DNA from: Paramacrobiotus metropolitanus
Lineage: Eukaryota; Tardigrada; Eutardigrada; Parachela; Macrobiotidae
Assembly (NCBI RefSeq): GCF_019649055.1
Contig: NW_026570222.1
Coordinates: 620,001 to 684,000 of the forward strand
Length of the DNA stretch: 64,000 bases
Reading direction: 5' to 3'
Shown here in pieces: positions 12,781 to 25,446 of this stretch (position 1 is the stretch's first letter; every line of letters begins with the position of its first letter). A program made the position numbers and the translations under genes. Under the pieces are notes generated by a model. The model was not told the DNA's origin, did no database searches, and was given only the letters and a program-made list of their open reading frames with translations.

Positions 12781-13685
12781 GGTATTGCTGCAGAACGCCC
12801 AGACAAGTCACAATGAAAAACAGGTCGTTTTCTCGCGCATGTGTACGCAAGTACGCTTTGCAAGCATATTTTTTTATAAGGGTTTTGACAATCACTCGTT
12901 TGCGCGATACCGGTACCCATAATATGGGAAAAAACCACCATTTTGTCTTACGTATATCACCAAGTGCATCACATAGAAGAAGTTGGAAATTTAAAATAAA
13001 AACGGTACGTATAAGTAGTAAATATTTTACTAAGTAATTTTATTACACATGCAGTATTTCCGAGCTCAGAAGAAAAAGGGAGTTGGTTGGTTAGATTATG
13101 CTGTTAACGCCTTGTGGAATGTCCAACATGGGTTCGACATGTGGTAAGAAGTGTTCTGCTTGCGGATCCATTTACAATATTAACAAATCAGAATAAATGA
13201 TGAGGTTTATTAACTCATTGTCACTGACTGTGACTTGCAATTGTGAATGCATCGACGTCAAAACACCGTAGTATTGCACAGTGCAAAATCCAGTACTGCC
13301 GTCTGCTGTGACCTATCACAGCCTCAAGTGGTCATGCGATTATCCTTAAATGTACTATTGGTGTTTGTTGATTCCTGTTTTATTCCGCAGCTTCCGCTCA
13401 AAACGGAAACTAATTTTGAAGCATGATCTGTCTTTGTTTGGATTGTCATGATTCTTTATTGAATCAAGCACGCACGCGTATTTGCATTAAAACCGTACTA
13501 GAGTAAAACCGGCAGCATGGTTTTAAATTCAGACATGTTAGGTATTTGGAACTTGCAGTTAAGCCTACAGTCGGAGTGCGAAAAAATTAATTTCAAATAC
13601 TAGAGTAAGACATGCACAATTTTGTTCGCTTAGCTTACATAATCGAGTATGGTGCGAAACTTGTCCGGAGTGATGTTATAATGAT

Positions 13686-13753
13686 ATTACGTCGCCATTA
13701 ATATACTGTTACTATTACTCTTATTACGTCGCCATTATATATACTGTTACTAC
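13686..13753. repeat. Two-copy tandem repeat, 37-bp period
   Basis: ATTACGTCGCCATTA followed by a TATACTGTTACTA tail occurs at 13686 and again at 13723. The second copy runs into an ATT/ACT-rich microsatellite up to about 13790. It is probably local slippage or an AT-rich satellite fragment. Confidence 0.65.
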
Positions 13754-15800
13754 TATTATTATTATTATATTACTGTTAATATTACTTTATCCTAGAACAT
13801 TGCACAATTGGTTTGAATACTGAACTACACCGCCTCTAAGACTGTACAAAAAGTTTTCTGTGCACGTAGAAAAGACTAATCGGGATTCCAAAATTACGTT
13901 TAAAAGAGAAAACGTTAGAAGTACTGTATATGAAATAAGTATTTGCAGAAGTATGCAACGCACAGGAATGCGCGATTGCAGAGTATGAAAAAACGTCACA
14001 ATAAAAGCTGGATCGATATCAGATACGCAAAAAGAGCTCACCACTTACGGCAAAAGCATAAAGTGAAGATGTAATGCAGTGTTGGATGTAACATTAAGTA
14101 TTTGACATGATCGCCTTAATTCGCTTCGAAAGGGTCTTTTGAGACAAATTTATATCTCTCTTTGTGACAGAATGAAAAATAGTCGTTTATGATTGAATGG
14201 CCCGAGAAGATGCAATGTCGCTGAAACGATACGTAAAGTAATCTGGGAAATTCATTTCGCATAGAGTTTGACGAGTCCCAACAGAAAACGCCAACAAAGC
14301 AAATGATAGCGTGGCGTGCATCAGCTCATTGTTGGAATGATATTTTATTTTATAGATTATACCCATGCATGTATAAAAGCTTTTCATTGCCATCTAGAAA
14401 TATTGCATATTATATTCTGCTATACCGCGCTTTCAAACTACAAATCAGGCAGTGTCAGACTAATTGACACATATAGTACATACTTGGTAGCAAGTGCAGA
14501 CGATACACAACTTTCAGATATTCCAGTCCCTAATTTCTGCTTACGTAAAATCCTCACATTTAATGTCTTACTTACAAGGATTCAGAAGTAACCACACAAT
14601 TAATTTGAATAAAAGTTTCCATGGTTCAGGAATTATAATTCTTTGTAATCACTCGCGATAAAGCTCACAATTCTGTATCAAAGTGCAACTTACTGAAAAT
14701 CTCAAATTATTTTACAAGCTTTTCAATCAGTAAACTCGGAAAAACAAAACAACACAAGGTCAGAAAAGAATGATGATCGTTAAAAGTTTGAGAGCTTTTT
14801 TTCTTACAGTTCTATTACTGGAACCTTGATTAGCTTGTGTTGCAGCTACTCTATGCGATATGGATACGGGTCCAGCGCACTTAAAATCAGTTTAAGATTT
14901 AAAACTAATTTAAGCCTTTAACTCTACTTTTAGCTATGTTCACCAAAATAATATAACTGAGTGTTTTAGAAAAGCAAAAGGCAGTAATTATGACTCGATT
15001 TATAAGCAGAAACCACCATCGATCTCACTGCTTTCGACAATAACTCAAAGGTCACGGTGCGCGTGAGATACCAGCAGCTTAGTAAACGCATACAGTACAC
15101 ATACGACAACTCCAGCTGTGCTAATCCGCATTGGGATACGACATTGTGCCGTCTTTTATTAGCGTATACTTGTACCGTTTTCTGTGCGTACAAGTACACA
15201 ACGGACTGTGCTTCGTGAACCAGTGGCAGAACCAGCCAACTTCCCACGCTGCCTTTCAGGCCAAGGCGATGTGATCCATTCGTCTTCCGCTTCCTAATTC
15301 TTTTCACATCAAGTATCATAGCGCTGAGCTTTATAAGTGAATGTGAATAACTGATCACGTTCTTGGCGTCCGTTGTCGACAGCCTGGACAACTGTACATG
15401 TACATATATCCACAACCGCATAATGAAAAATGTCTTACGTTAGCATGATCTAATATTATAATCTCTGCGTTCCCGACGTCAAAAAGTATGCCTCTGTGTC
15501 CGAACGGCAGCCAAAAATGCTGCTTTAATATGGATACAACGTGAACTCACCGACTACATACAAGTATACCGAAGGATTAATTGTATAAGTGGAACTATAT
15601 ATACGCCTATTTCATTGCCACGTCACTGGCGGTGGAGAAAGCCACAGACATAAATAATTAACATGAAAATTAGCGAGGAAGACGATCGTTTTTGCATACC
15701 AGCCGTCTGTCCGTTAATGCTACAATTTTACTGTAGCGGCATCGGGTGGGGCTCCTTTCCGGCGGCTGTGATATATTAATACAATTTATTAATCTACAAA

Positions 15801-18800
15801 ATGAATTTAGTGCCGTCCAGGGTGCCACTTTGGCGGATATTTTTCGCTGTTGTTATTGTTTTTGCACTAATCGAAACAACGGCCATCGTGGTGGGATTGT
15901 CGGACGAGTGCCGCAAAGTATATAAACCGGCAACCGGTGTCCCAAAAACACCCGGGGACAATGGATTTCAGATAAGGATATCACAAAATGCAGACACCTA
16001 CATCCCCGGCCGCAATTACACTGGTTAGTTAGTAAAAATCAACTAACGTAGTAGTTAAGGTATTTTGTGCCTACAGTAGTGATCGAGTACTTCAATGGAG
16101 CGGAATGCTTTCTCTTTCGGGGTTACCGACAAAATGCTTGTATAACACCTTTTTTTACTTCTGTTAAAACAGGAAAACTGCAGTTAATAGGATAGAACAA
16201 AGTTGCAGATACATTATAAAATACTTACCTGGTAGTTATATTCTCAGAAGTCGCAACAAAATTACAGCCTTTTGGTTTCTAAAGCTTTACGAATCATTTA
16301 AGCAACGTGTGTTTGCCGTTCGCCCACTTTGCCGAAAGAGCTAACTAAAGGGCAAAATAAAAAGCGGCGGTAAAAGGGGATTTCAATTTCAAAACCAGCC
16401 AACATTTTTTAGATGCTAGAAGATTTTTGGAAAGCAAATTTGATTTTCTTTAAAACGCTTAATGTGAAGTTGTGAACAATATTAATCTAGCATCAGTATA
16501 AATTACATAACGTGATTTACTCATTTGGATCAGGCGCTACCTGTATACAGCTTGAGCTAACTCTTATTTTCGTTAAAAATCGAAACAGCTGGATGCACCG
16601 AAGATTTCCTTTTCCTTGCCATTTTTAAAAGCTTCACAGTTTAATAATTTAGCACCACCCTATTTATTAAAGTTTTGAATTTCAGTGACATTACAAGGAT
16701 GGCGAACCCAATATAGTGTTCAGAAACTGATTGGTTTTTGGATACGGGCAGTTCCGCGGGATAGCCGCGTCCGATCTTCCTCGGCCGGCAAATTTGAAGT
16801 AGGCTTAACCGGTGTGACCTATGTTGATTGTATATGTGATGCCGGATCAAACAGCATCTGATTTTCCTTTGCGCTGCGTCACGTCTAGCACTTTAACGAA
16901 GCCATGGTGACCTACGTGGGACATTGTTCGAACATTGTCAGTAACCGAACTTCCACTCCAAGAGCGGAAGTGGAAGTATTGTGGCGCGCTCCCAAATTCG
17001 GATCAGGCTGCATTCAGCTAAGGTACGCTTCTGCTGTGAGAACCGCGTGCGTATATGCTCATGCCATGCAGTATCACGGTTCGAGCAGAATGAGCGCATA
17101 CTATTCTTCCACGAAAAATCAATAATGGTGCTTTTAAATGCTAACAATTTACAGAGCTACTGTGATTGAATACAAAAACATTTGGTACCAGGAGGAAGGT
17201 ATTGTTGGCTTAATGGCTGCCACAGCAAATGTTGGCTAGATGTACTTTAAACGAGCGCTTTCCCATTTTACTAGGCGGTTTGGTCAAAGAGCTATGTGAA
17301 GAAGGTATTTATAGTATGTGACCCAACTGATAGCTGTTTATGCGTGAGTTTACCGGTATATGTATATATAGAGCAAGCCGATCAACAACACAGCGTCCCG
17401 CCGACCTCCGCTTTCGATTGTTGCGCTTGTGATGACGCAAAATACGAACTACTCTTTTCTGGCATATGGTCACCACAAACACATCCGAAAGACTTCCCAA
17501 CAAGTATTATACCATTACTTCAACTTAAATATCACAAATCACAAATTTTCTGGAAAATAAATATTGGATAAATTAATTTATTAAAAATACATTGTCTGCC
17601 AAATGTTTTTGCTGAAAGAGCTTTCCAGACTTTCAATTATTGTTGGCAAATTATTGGTAATGAACGCAAGCGTACAAAAGACGGTACTAGAAAAAGCTTG
17701 AAAGGTCAGCGAAAACGCTTTTCTTTGCAGCGCAATGGTTTACTCATTTTTCTGATATAATCGGAGCCACGCATACCGCAAACGTGAAGGTTTACGAAAT
17801 TGGCGGTTATGCCAGCGAAGGCTTGAAGCAGTTAGCAGAATGGGGGAAAACGCAAGAACTGGAAAAAGAACTAAAAACAAAGGTGAGTGCGTCTTTATCT
17901 CCCAAGTTTTTGAACTTATTCAACAAATTCTGTAACTTGGTTTTATGTGGACTACTTTCCCGTCAGCCTAAAATATTGTACATGTGGGTTGTTTTTGTAG
18001 ACCAAGGACATTCGAACAATAGTTAAAGCACGCGGTTTGTGGTATCCTAATTTGAATGGGCAGACCCACGCCGTTTTTCGCACCGACAGGAAGCATCATC
18101 TGTTATCTCTGGCCAGCATGTTCGGTAAATCCTCATAGCATCATTTTAATAATTGAGTCTCGCTCGATTACTGCCGGCTCAGTGCGCGGATTATTCCATC
18201 ATTCATTACGTTGAGTAGACGATGTTGTGTGGAAATGTAGGACCAAGTCCAGATTGGCTTGTGGGTGTCGATTCCTTAAATCTGTGCCTTAAAAATTGCT
18301 CATGGACGGACAGGATGGAAGTGGATTTGTTCCCGTTTGATGCCGGCACAGATAACGGAGTGACCTATATGGTAATACCAATTAAAAAATACGAAACCAT
18401 GTCCCGGATTCTTTATTACCACTTTTGGTTATGAAAATTATTAGTTATGCAAATTTAAAACAGCTTTCGTAGAATGTTGGTTTTGAGATCTGCCGCTAAA
18501 TACGTCAGTTTTATTAATTTAACCGATTTTAGCGCAATTATAGCAAACCGCATGCGTGTTGTTTACTTGCGGGATGCCTAGTAAATTATATCAGAGCTTA
18601 ACGTTGCTTTACTAGTTCATGAAGAGTTTAAAAAATCAAAGGCTGATGCTAATAACAGTGTCTGCGCATTCCATATATTACTGGAGCATCTGATGATACG
18701 TACGTCGTCTGCTAATTTCAATCCTTCCTTTACAATCCAAAAACAAAAAGCCCAAATTTGGAAGAATGAGAATGAATTTGCTTTGAAGGTTTAATTGTAC

Positions 18801-21800
18801 AGAATAGATTTACGTAATTATGCGGTTCGAATCTGAAGTATTGCAATTTATCGTATTTTGGAATATCGAAATGATCAGTGAGAATTCCGCTGGTTTATTA
18901 CAACCGTACTATTTTGATGCCGGAGGAACGGCAAACAGAACCAATTGGCGAAGTGGCAGGCAACTGTCAAGCATTAAAACTGGGTGATACAAGTTGTAAT
19001 TAAATTATCTAAAGTGTCGTTGCGTAAATGTTTGCAATTCTCTGCAGTAAACAGAAAGGTACATCAAAATTATTGGTCGAAGATTAAAGCATGCGTCGCA
19101 TAAAAAAGCATATACAAACAGATATATGCGATAGCTTTCATGCTCTTGTTGGAAGATGTTGTTTTTGCGTGTATAACTGTGCGTATCTGTAGTCGGAGAA
19201 TGCTCCCTCGCATCCACGCGAACAAATCCACAACATCACGTCTACACATCCGAAAAACCCTGCTGCGCCTTTCTTTGATCCCAGCGGAAAGCCTATGACC
19301 CCATTAGCCAAAATTATAATCAGTAAACAGAAGATTTATGAAAAAAACTGTGATGATCCGAACCCGGCGGCCACTAGCGAGGAAGTCACCGGATCATCTA
19401 TTGATCGCGACGAGAACAGAAGTAGGAGCGCGCTTTTATACAATATACTTGCGCATAGTTTTCACACGACAAACTGCCAGTATGTGTATGCAAATCATTA
19501 AAGTGCGGTGTCTTCTGCAGTGGAGTGTGCGGTAACTGACTGGGGATTCTGGTCGTCCTGCTCAGGACCCTGTGGACAAGGATCGCGAATGCGAAACCGC
19601 TCATATCGAAGTACGTAGCGCATGCGCAACGTAATAGACGTTTAGACAACGTAACTCGTTTCATACTGCACTGACTGCGGTCAAACAGTACTGTATGTAG
19701 GCTAATAAAATATTTAAACTTTTTTATATAATTATCTCGTTACCTACTAGATTAGAATTGCGAAATGTACAAACAACGAAGCGACAAATATTGTAAAGAC
19801 TGGGAAGGCATTGCAACGACATACAATAAAATCAAGTCAATACGCCTGGTATTTGCAATAATTACGTACAATATTTTAATATCTGCATATACCTGTAAAT
19901 GATGATGTAGTGAACCGAATAAGCTTAAAGAATCATTAGATTAGACAGTGTCGTACAAAATAAAACTGTAATAATAGGGATATTTTCATTTCTATATGTA
20001 TTTTCATGTACGGTTGAGTCTGTATACATAAAAACGGGAATTTAATGATATTTCTTCTTTTTACAGATCCTGCTAAAGCCACAATGAACGGGTGTTCTCG
20101 TAATCTTGTTGAGAAGGAAATGTGCGCACAAGCCTGCGACGGAGAGGGAAGTTCCACGGCTAACGCACTTCCACATAGCAGCAGCGGGTACGGAATCCCA
20201 ATTAATACAATCGTGTAATTTAGCACCGGAAGCAAATCAGTTTCGCGTTGTTTACTGAATGAAACCCGCCAAAGTTTTTCGTTTATTACTGTTGGCCATG
20301 AGACCCAAGCTTCTGCGCATAGATTCATGCATAAGTCCAAATTAACTTTGGTGCTATGATTTCAATTGTATTAATAGCGGCAATATATAAAGATTACATG
20401 ATAAACATTTCGATATAGGTTCAGTGTTGTATTATTATAGCATAAACTGCATGACCTCACCGTGGTCAGACTGGTCGAGCTGCAGTGTGACCTGCGGAAA
20501 AGGAATGCGTCAGCGCAGTCGGATGTTCAAAGAACCGATGGCGGATAAATTTTGCGATGACGCGTTGATGGAAAAAGAAGATTGTGATGCCGGCGACTGT
20601 ACACCGGAAGTGCCTGAATGCAAAGTGACCGCGTGGTCTTCGTGGTCTCCATGCAGCGTAACTTGCGGTAAGGATTTGCGGCGATTCTTTTTGTCTTCCA
20701 TTAATAGCATCTTTCATAAGATGTTATTCATTTTATTTACCGGTATTTCCCGCATGCCGGTAATTATAACAGTTGCATAAAACTGCCTTTTAGTTTCTCA
20801 TGGAAACTACACTTTTTGAGCATTGGTAATGGAAAATACGTTGTAGCGCTATACAACTGTTCTATTTATCATGTGCATAATTACAGAGCTGCGATTCGCT
20901 TCATTCTTAGTATACACGCTTAAAAATTCATGATTATACTTTATAGTAAATGCTTCAACAGAGTGTTCCAGCACAGTGATGCATTTAATATTTTATTACG
21001 ATTAATAGGACAGATGACATATATTCCCCTTATTTTCTTAAGAAAAAATTGTGGTGCTGATATCAGTGACATAATAATTATCGTTTGATAAATTTATAAT
21101 TTTGCGCTATCGCTGCGCCAAGAACGAATTCCTTAATCGAGACGCCGAGACGAGCGCAGTATTTAGATGAGACGTTCAAGATGACAAAAAATTTCATCAG
21201 TGTTTATCGGTCTGACATGCGCAGTCAGGAAAACGATATTCGGGTCTGTTGAACTTGGTTTCTGCATCCTTTAGTAGCATCATTTTCACCACGCACTTGG
21301 CATACATAGTGGCAAATTTAAGCCAAAAACGATTTGCTCAATACACGCTAGACTGCCCATTTGTTGGGCGCCGCCAGAATCACTTCGCTTTTGATAGAGG
21401 TATAACAAAATAATGTAAAAATTATAATAATAGATTGATTTTGTGCATACGGTTTTTCCGGGAAAAGATCATTTTTATCTTATTATTGGTCGTGTTTCAT
21501 TAAGCTTTGTGCACAACCCAACCTTTGCTCTTTTTAAGTATGCACGGTGGCCGGTCTTGTGACATGCCTTCTTCGATCCATTTATACCATATTAAATACA
21601 AGATTTACATAATTCATGTTATTTTAAAGTAGTTTCCAGAACCGAGTGCACACTAAAATGACTAAATAATGGCATGGGCACGAACGTATTACGTTGTTCT
21701 ATGAAAGATGTATAACTTTAAAAAATTTTGAGAAAACCCATGTTACAATAATATGTGCACTTTGCTGAGTGCCATGATTAGCTAGCGGGGCCGCTCATAA

Positions 21801-24800
21801 CCTTTACTGCAGAACGGTTGCGTGCAGAAAGTAATTAAGGAAAATGTAATGCTAATTGGGAGAAGATAATTTGTGTTATTGTCAAAACTCTTCCTAAATT
21901 GGATACAATCCTCAATCTGCAAATGCCAGGGCAGCGAAGCGTAATAATCTCTTTTAGATGCGACCATTTTGACTACCGATAGTTTCCGTATCATGAACTA
22001 GAAGTATTACATAGAAAATCTACGTCTGTTCAATGTTCATTACGCCAAGCGATACACCGGGGATATCCATTCAGCATTCAACACAGAGTAATGCGCCGAA
22101 GGGGCAGTTCAATGACTTCAAAAATAAAATTTTTTTTTACTGATTTTCAAACATTGTTTAGATACCTTTTATTGTTAACGTTTTTACTATTTATTTTTAT
22201 GCCTCACAGATTGCGCACGCATTGGTAAAGTAAGTACTTCAAACTGGACCAACTCTCAAGCGAAGCTAGTCGTGTCTTATATAGTTTTATTTAATGCAGG
22301 CTTTATGTGACGTACTAATTACTATATATTACCATTGCAACAGCTTAAACTGCCGAATTTTGTATAAGACTTTTTAATTTTCTTCAAAGTACTGCAGGTA
22401 GTCATTTCTGCCCATATCTACTCCTATATGTGCCTATATCGGAGTACTAAATTAATATATTCAGATATAGAGTAATTTTGTGGCACAACAGCACAATTTT
22501 GTGTTCAGTGTGCATTCGAGATAAAAGTATTCAGTGGAAGTAGGTGCTCAAAAAGTGTTACGCTCTGACATCTGTCATCTTTGCACACAACGCAGTTCAA
22601 TAATAATTTTTGTTTGTTTTCTTGCAAACTGTCCGTAATATCCCGAAATAATGAAATGTCTTGTTAGTGTTTTTGACTGTTAGTGTTAACCTTGCAGGGA
22701 AAGGTACACAAGCGCGTCGCCGCCATTACCTGTACCCAAAAGATGCCATATCATGCAGGAAAATCCTTACCGAAAAGCGTGGATGCATTGCGAATCGTAC
22801 CACCTGTGATTTTGATGCCATGGAACAGAAAGGTAACATTCTCAAATTTTTTATTTTGCATAAGTATATTCGAGCGACGTTCGCCTGATAAAATACTGAA
22901 TTAACCACTGTCTGAAAGTTTAAGAATTATTATCATCATTAGGCGTAATGAAGTTGTATAGATATGAAATTAATATGAATAGTCTGATTTCGGTAACTAA
23001 ATAAGCAGCGTAATGTTCACTGTGCATTCGAGATAAAAGTATATGCGCAGTAGACATCAGAGTATTTAAACGGCTCGTGATTTTTTGTAATAAAACTTTG
23101 ATGTGCGCTGTATAACTCAATAACGGCAAAGTACATACCATTTATAACAGACGTAAATTATTTCAAAATTCATACGACTATAATTCCAATTCATTACTGA
23201 AACCAGCATGAGATATTGTATTTTGGAACAAATTAAGTGTGAATTTTTTTCGTAGTATAATATAGTACCCATTCAGCGCTTCAGTTTTCACTTGATTCAG
23301 TGTGACCTTTGTTTGTTTCCAGTTATTTGTATGCAGCCAAAATCAGTTGGCAGCTGTTATGGATTCATTCCAAGGTGGTACTTCGATTCAGATCGCGGAG
23401 CGTGTCAGCCGTTTGTCTACAGTGGATGTCGCGGAAACATGAACAATTTTGAAAATTACGAAGAGTGTAATCGAATTTGCGAGAGAGCTTTTGGTAAGCC
23501 CCTAGCATAAGCGCATATTCAATCACGAGCATTGTGCAAGCATGCACGCGCGTAAACCCAACTATAATCCTGCATCGTACAGTATACGGAACGTCACTAA
23601 CTGCATCTCTTTCTCCTCTTTTTGTACATGCAAAATACGCAGAGCATCCGGTAACGCTGAATCTGCTAACATCTTCGTCTGCCATAGAGGACATGCAAGG
23701 AATCGTGTCCAATTCCATTGAACCCGTCTATTTCTCCCAGATGGCAACCCAGTTGCCGTCCGCTATGATTAGAAATGGAATGATTTGTGGTTAGTTTCAG
23801 TTAATTTTAGATGTAGGAATATATAACGCAATATTTACCTAATAACGTCTGATTGCGCAATGCATGTGCGTCGAGATTGTCGACAGCTTGATGTTGTGTT
23901 GGTGAATCGTATGCGTACTGTATTTTGCACGCGTTTAATTACGTGGCTTTACGATCCGGATCCAGGTCAGGCGCGCTTATTTTCTGGCTCTTTACTATCC
24001 GGAATTATTATTTAATTCGCTTCTTAAAGATTAAACGCATTGAAATAGATGGTAAACATTTCTCCGCACTAAATGTTTGTTGACCCAATCAAACACCAAT
24101 GCCAATTTTCATCAATGTAACGTAACAATAACTGGACATTTTATTTAAAATAAGTGGTATACTTTTGCTCCATTACGCAAAGCCGCCATATAAACATCAG
24201 TACGAAGTATCAAAATGTTCTGAAGTTATCCGGTTCCGTTTTTCTTTGTGAAGGGAAAATGCAGGAAAACGGTTACTTTTTGTAGCGCCTCTTCCTTCGA
24301 CACAGCCACAACAAGCGACCACTTTGAAGGCGCAGATTCACACGGCACCTGTTGACTGCCAAATTACGCCGTGGGGCGCTTGGACGCCTTGCAGCTCCTC
24401 CTGTGGACGGGGTTATCAAGACCGGTTCCGCGAAGTTATTGTGCATCCCCAGAACGGCGGTACAGATTGCCCGTCCCGGATGCAGCAGAGACGGAAATGC
24501 CAGATCACACCTTGTAACCGTAAGTGGCCACGCGTGGCGGAACGAATATTAAAAAATATGACTGAAATTACTAATTCCTTTTACGGTCAAGTATTAAGTA
24601 TCTGTACGTAAATCACCATGTGCTGGTTACCGTTAGCACAATACAATAATATAAACTTTTTTATTTCGAACAATAAAAAGTTTGTAGTGTTATACCTGTA
24701 TTGTTATCCCTATACAGAGCAACAGCAATGTGTGTACGGTGAATGGAGCGAGTGGATGGCATGCAGTAAGACCTGTGGCCAGGGCATACAGCAGCGTATT

Positions 24801-24905
24801 CGCATGATTAAAGAGGCCAACAATCCCGCGGCATGCAGGCATGTCCCGGTGGAAACGCGAATCTGTGTTCTTCCCCAATGCGGCAACGAAGTCGAATTAC
24901 ACTGA
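15801..24905 (+). CDS. SPON1: F-spondin (spondin-1) with Kunitz domain
   Basis: A secreted extracellular-matrix glycoprotein family known in axon guidance and cell adhesion. Exons: 15801-16023, 16686-16813, 16889-17022, 17155-17198, 17275-17304, 17372-17503, 17731-17882, 18001-18124, 18241-18371, 19193-19421, 19521-19610, 20067-20187, 20441-20667, 22698-22832, 23323-23493, 23643-23789, 24286-24519 and 24718-24905; total 2640 bases, 879 aa, all joins in phase. Residues 1-32 form a signal peptide. Reeler spans ~35-175. Spondin_N spans ~200-375, with FDCCACDDAKY, THPKDFP, GGYASEGLKQ and GPSPDW as in vertebrate SPON1. TSP1 repeats lie at ~443-505, 515-565, 569-630, 758-812 and 820-873, with WSxWS and CSVTCG motifs, which are C-mannosylation sites in this family. 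The Kunitz domain at ~635-688 has perfect cysteine spacing (8, 15, 7, 12, 3) and lies between repeats 3 and 4. Vertebrate SPON1 has six TSP1 repeats and no Kunitz; Drosophila relatives have one. The exon 2 donor (GGT|GTGACC) is weak. A polyA-like AATAAA lies near 24960. Confidence 0.95.
22503..23042. repeat. 28-bp direct repeat in F-spondin introns
   Basis: A 28-base string starting GTTCA(G/C)TGTGCATTCG and ending AAAAGTAT occurs at 22503-22530 and 23015-23042, with one mismatch. The copies lie on either side of exon 14, in two different introns. They may be remnants of a dispersed repeat or a conserved intronic site; function unknown. Confidence 0.6.
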
Positions 24906-25446
24906 ACAACGCAGACAACGGCGTAGATTGGCTCAATCGCTCACTTCTTAAGCCTTCGAATAAACTGTATTATTCGTTTGTGGTGATACACTTCTTAGGT
25001 TAATTAGCGCACCTTGAGTTGCTCGCTTCTCCTACATATGCCACTGGTTTTCATTTGCTTTTAAAACCACACTTGCACACGCGGAAAAAATCTTGATGTC
25101 ACTGTACACTTGGAACAAAATTTTATTGTGTGCATACTGCATAGTTGTAATAAAGCTATTATTTGTCAGGGATGCGTTATGCCACACGCAAGAAAAGATG
25201 TATAACACTAGGAAAAATGCACGTTGGCGTGCATTTGGCAGACCGGAGCGCAGCATTTCCTTTGAGTATAGCATGTATAATACACTTTAATAATTTATTA
25301 CAAACTTAATTATTTGATCTGTCAGAGTACTTGAAATAGAGGACCTTCGCTACGCTCCGGTCGATTATAACATAATATACAAAATAACAATTATTATGAT
25401 GGTTGATTCGCATCTCAGAAAACCGGCAGCACAGAAAAGTTTGAAA
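24906..25446. other. Convergent 3' intergenic spacer
   Basis: This is the spacer between the F-spondin stop and the stop of the minus-strand C7orf57-like gene. It contains an AATAAA-like hexamer near 24960 that would serve F-spondin. I see nothing else in it. Confidence 0.5.

Larger units (their letters stand above)
11459..15800. other. Intergenic region, small repeats only
   Basis: I see no supportable gene in this 4.3 kb between the unknown gene and F-spondin. It includes an AT-rich run with repeated AATTAATAATA (about 12385-12440), two local direct repeats listed separately, and possible F-spondin upstream sequence at the right end. The minus-strand open frame at 14966-15421 (151 codons) has no motif, no splice context and a length expected by chance. 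Confidence 0.5.

Noticed and set aside
14966-15421. 151-codon open frame, minus strand
   Set aside because: No motif, signal peptide or splice context; a few frames of this length are expected by chance in 64 kb.
18820-18840. tRNA B-box-like GGTTCGAATC
   Set aside because: No A box or cloverleaf can be drawn from the upstream 60 bases; it lies in an F-spondin intron.
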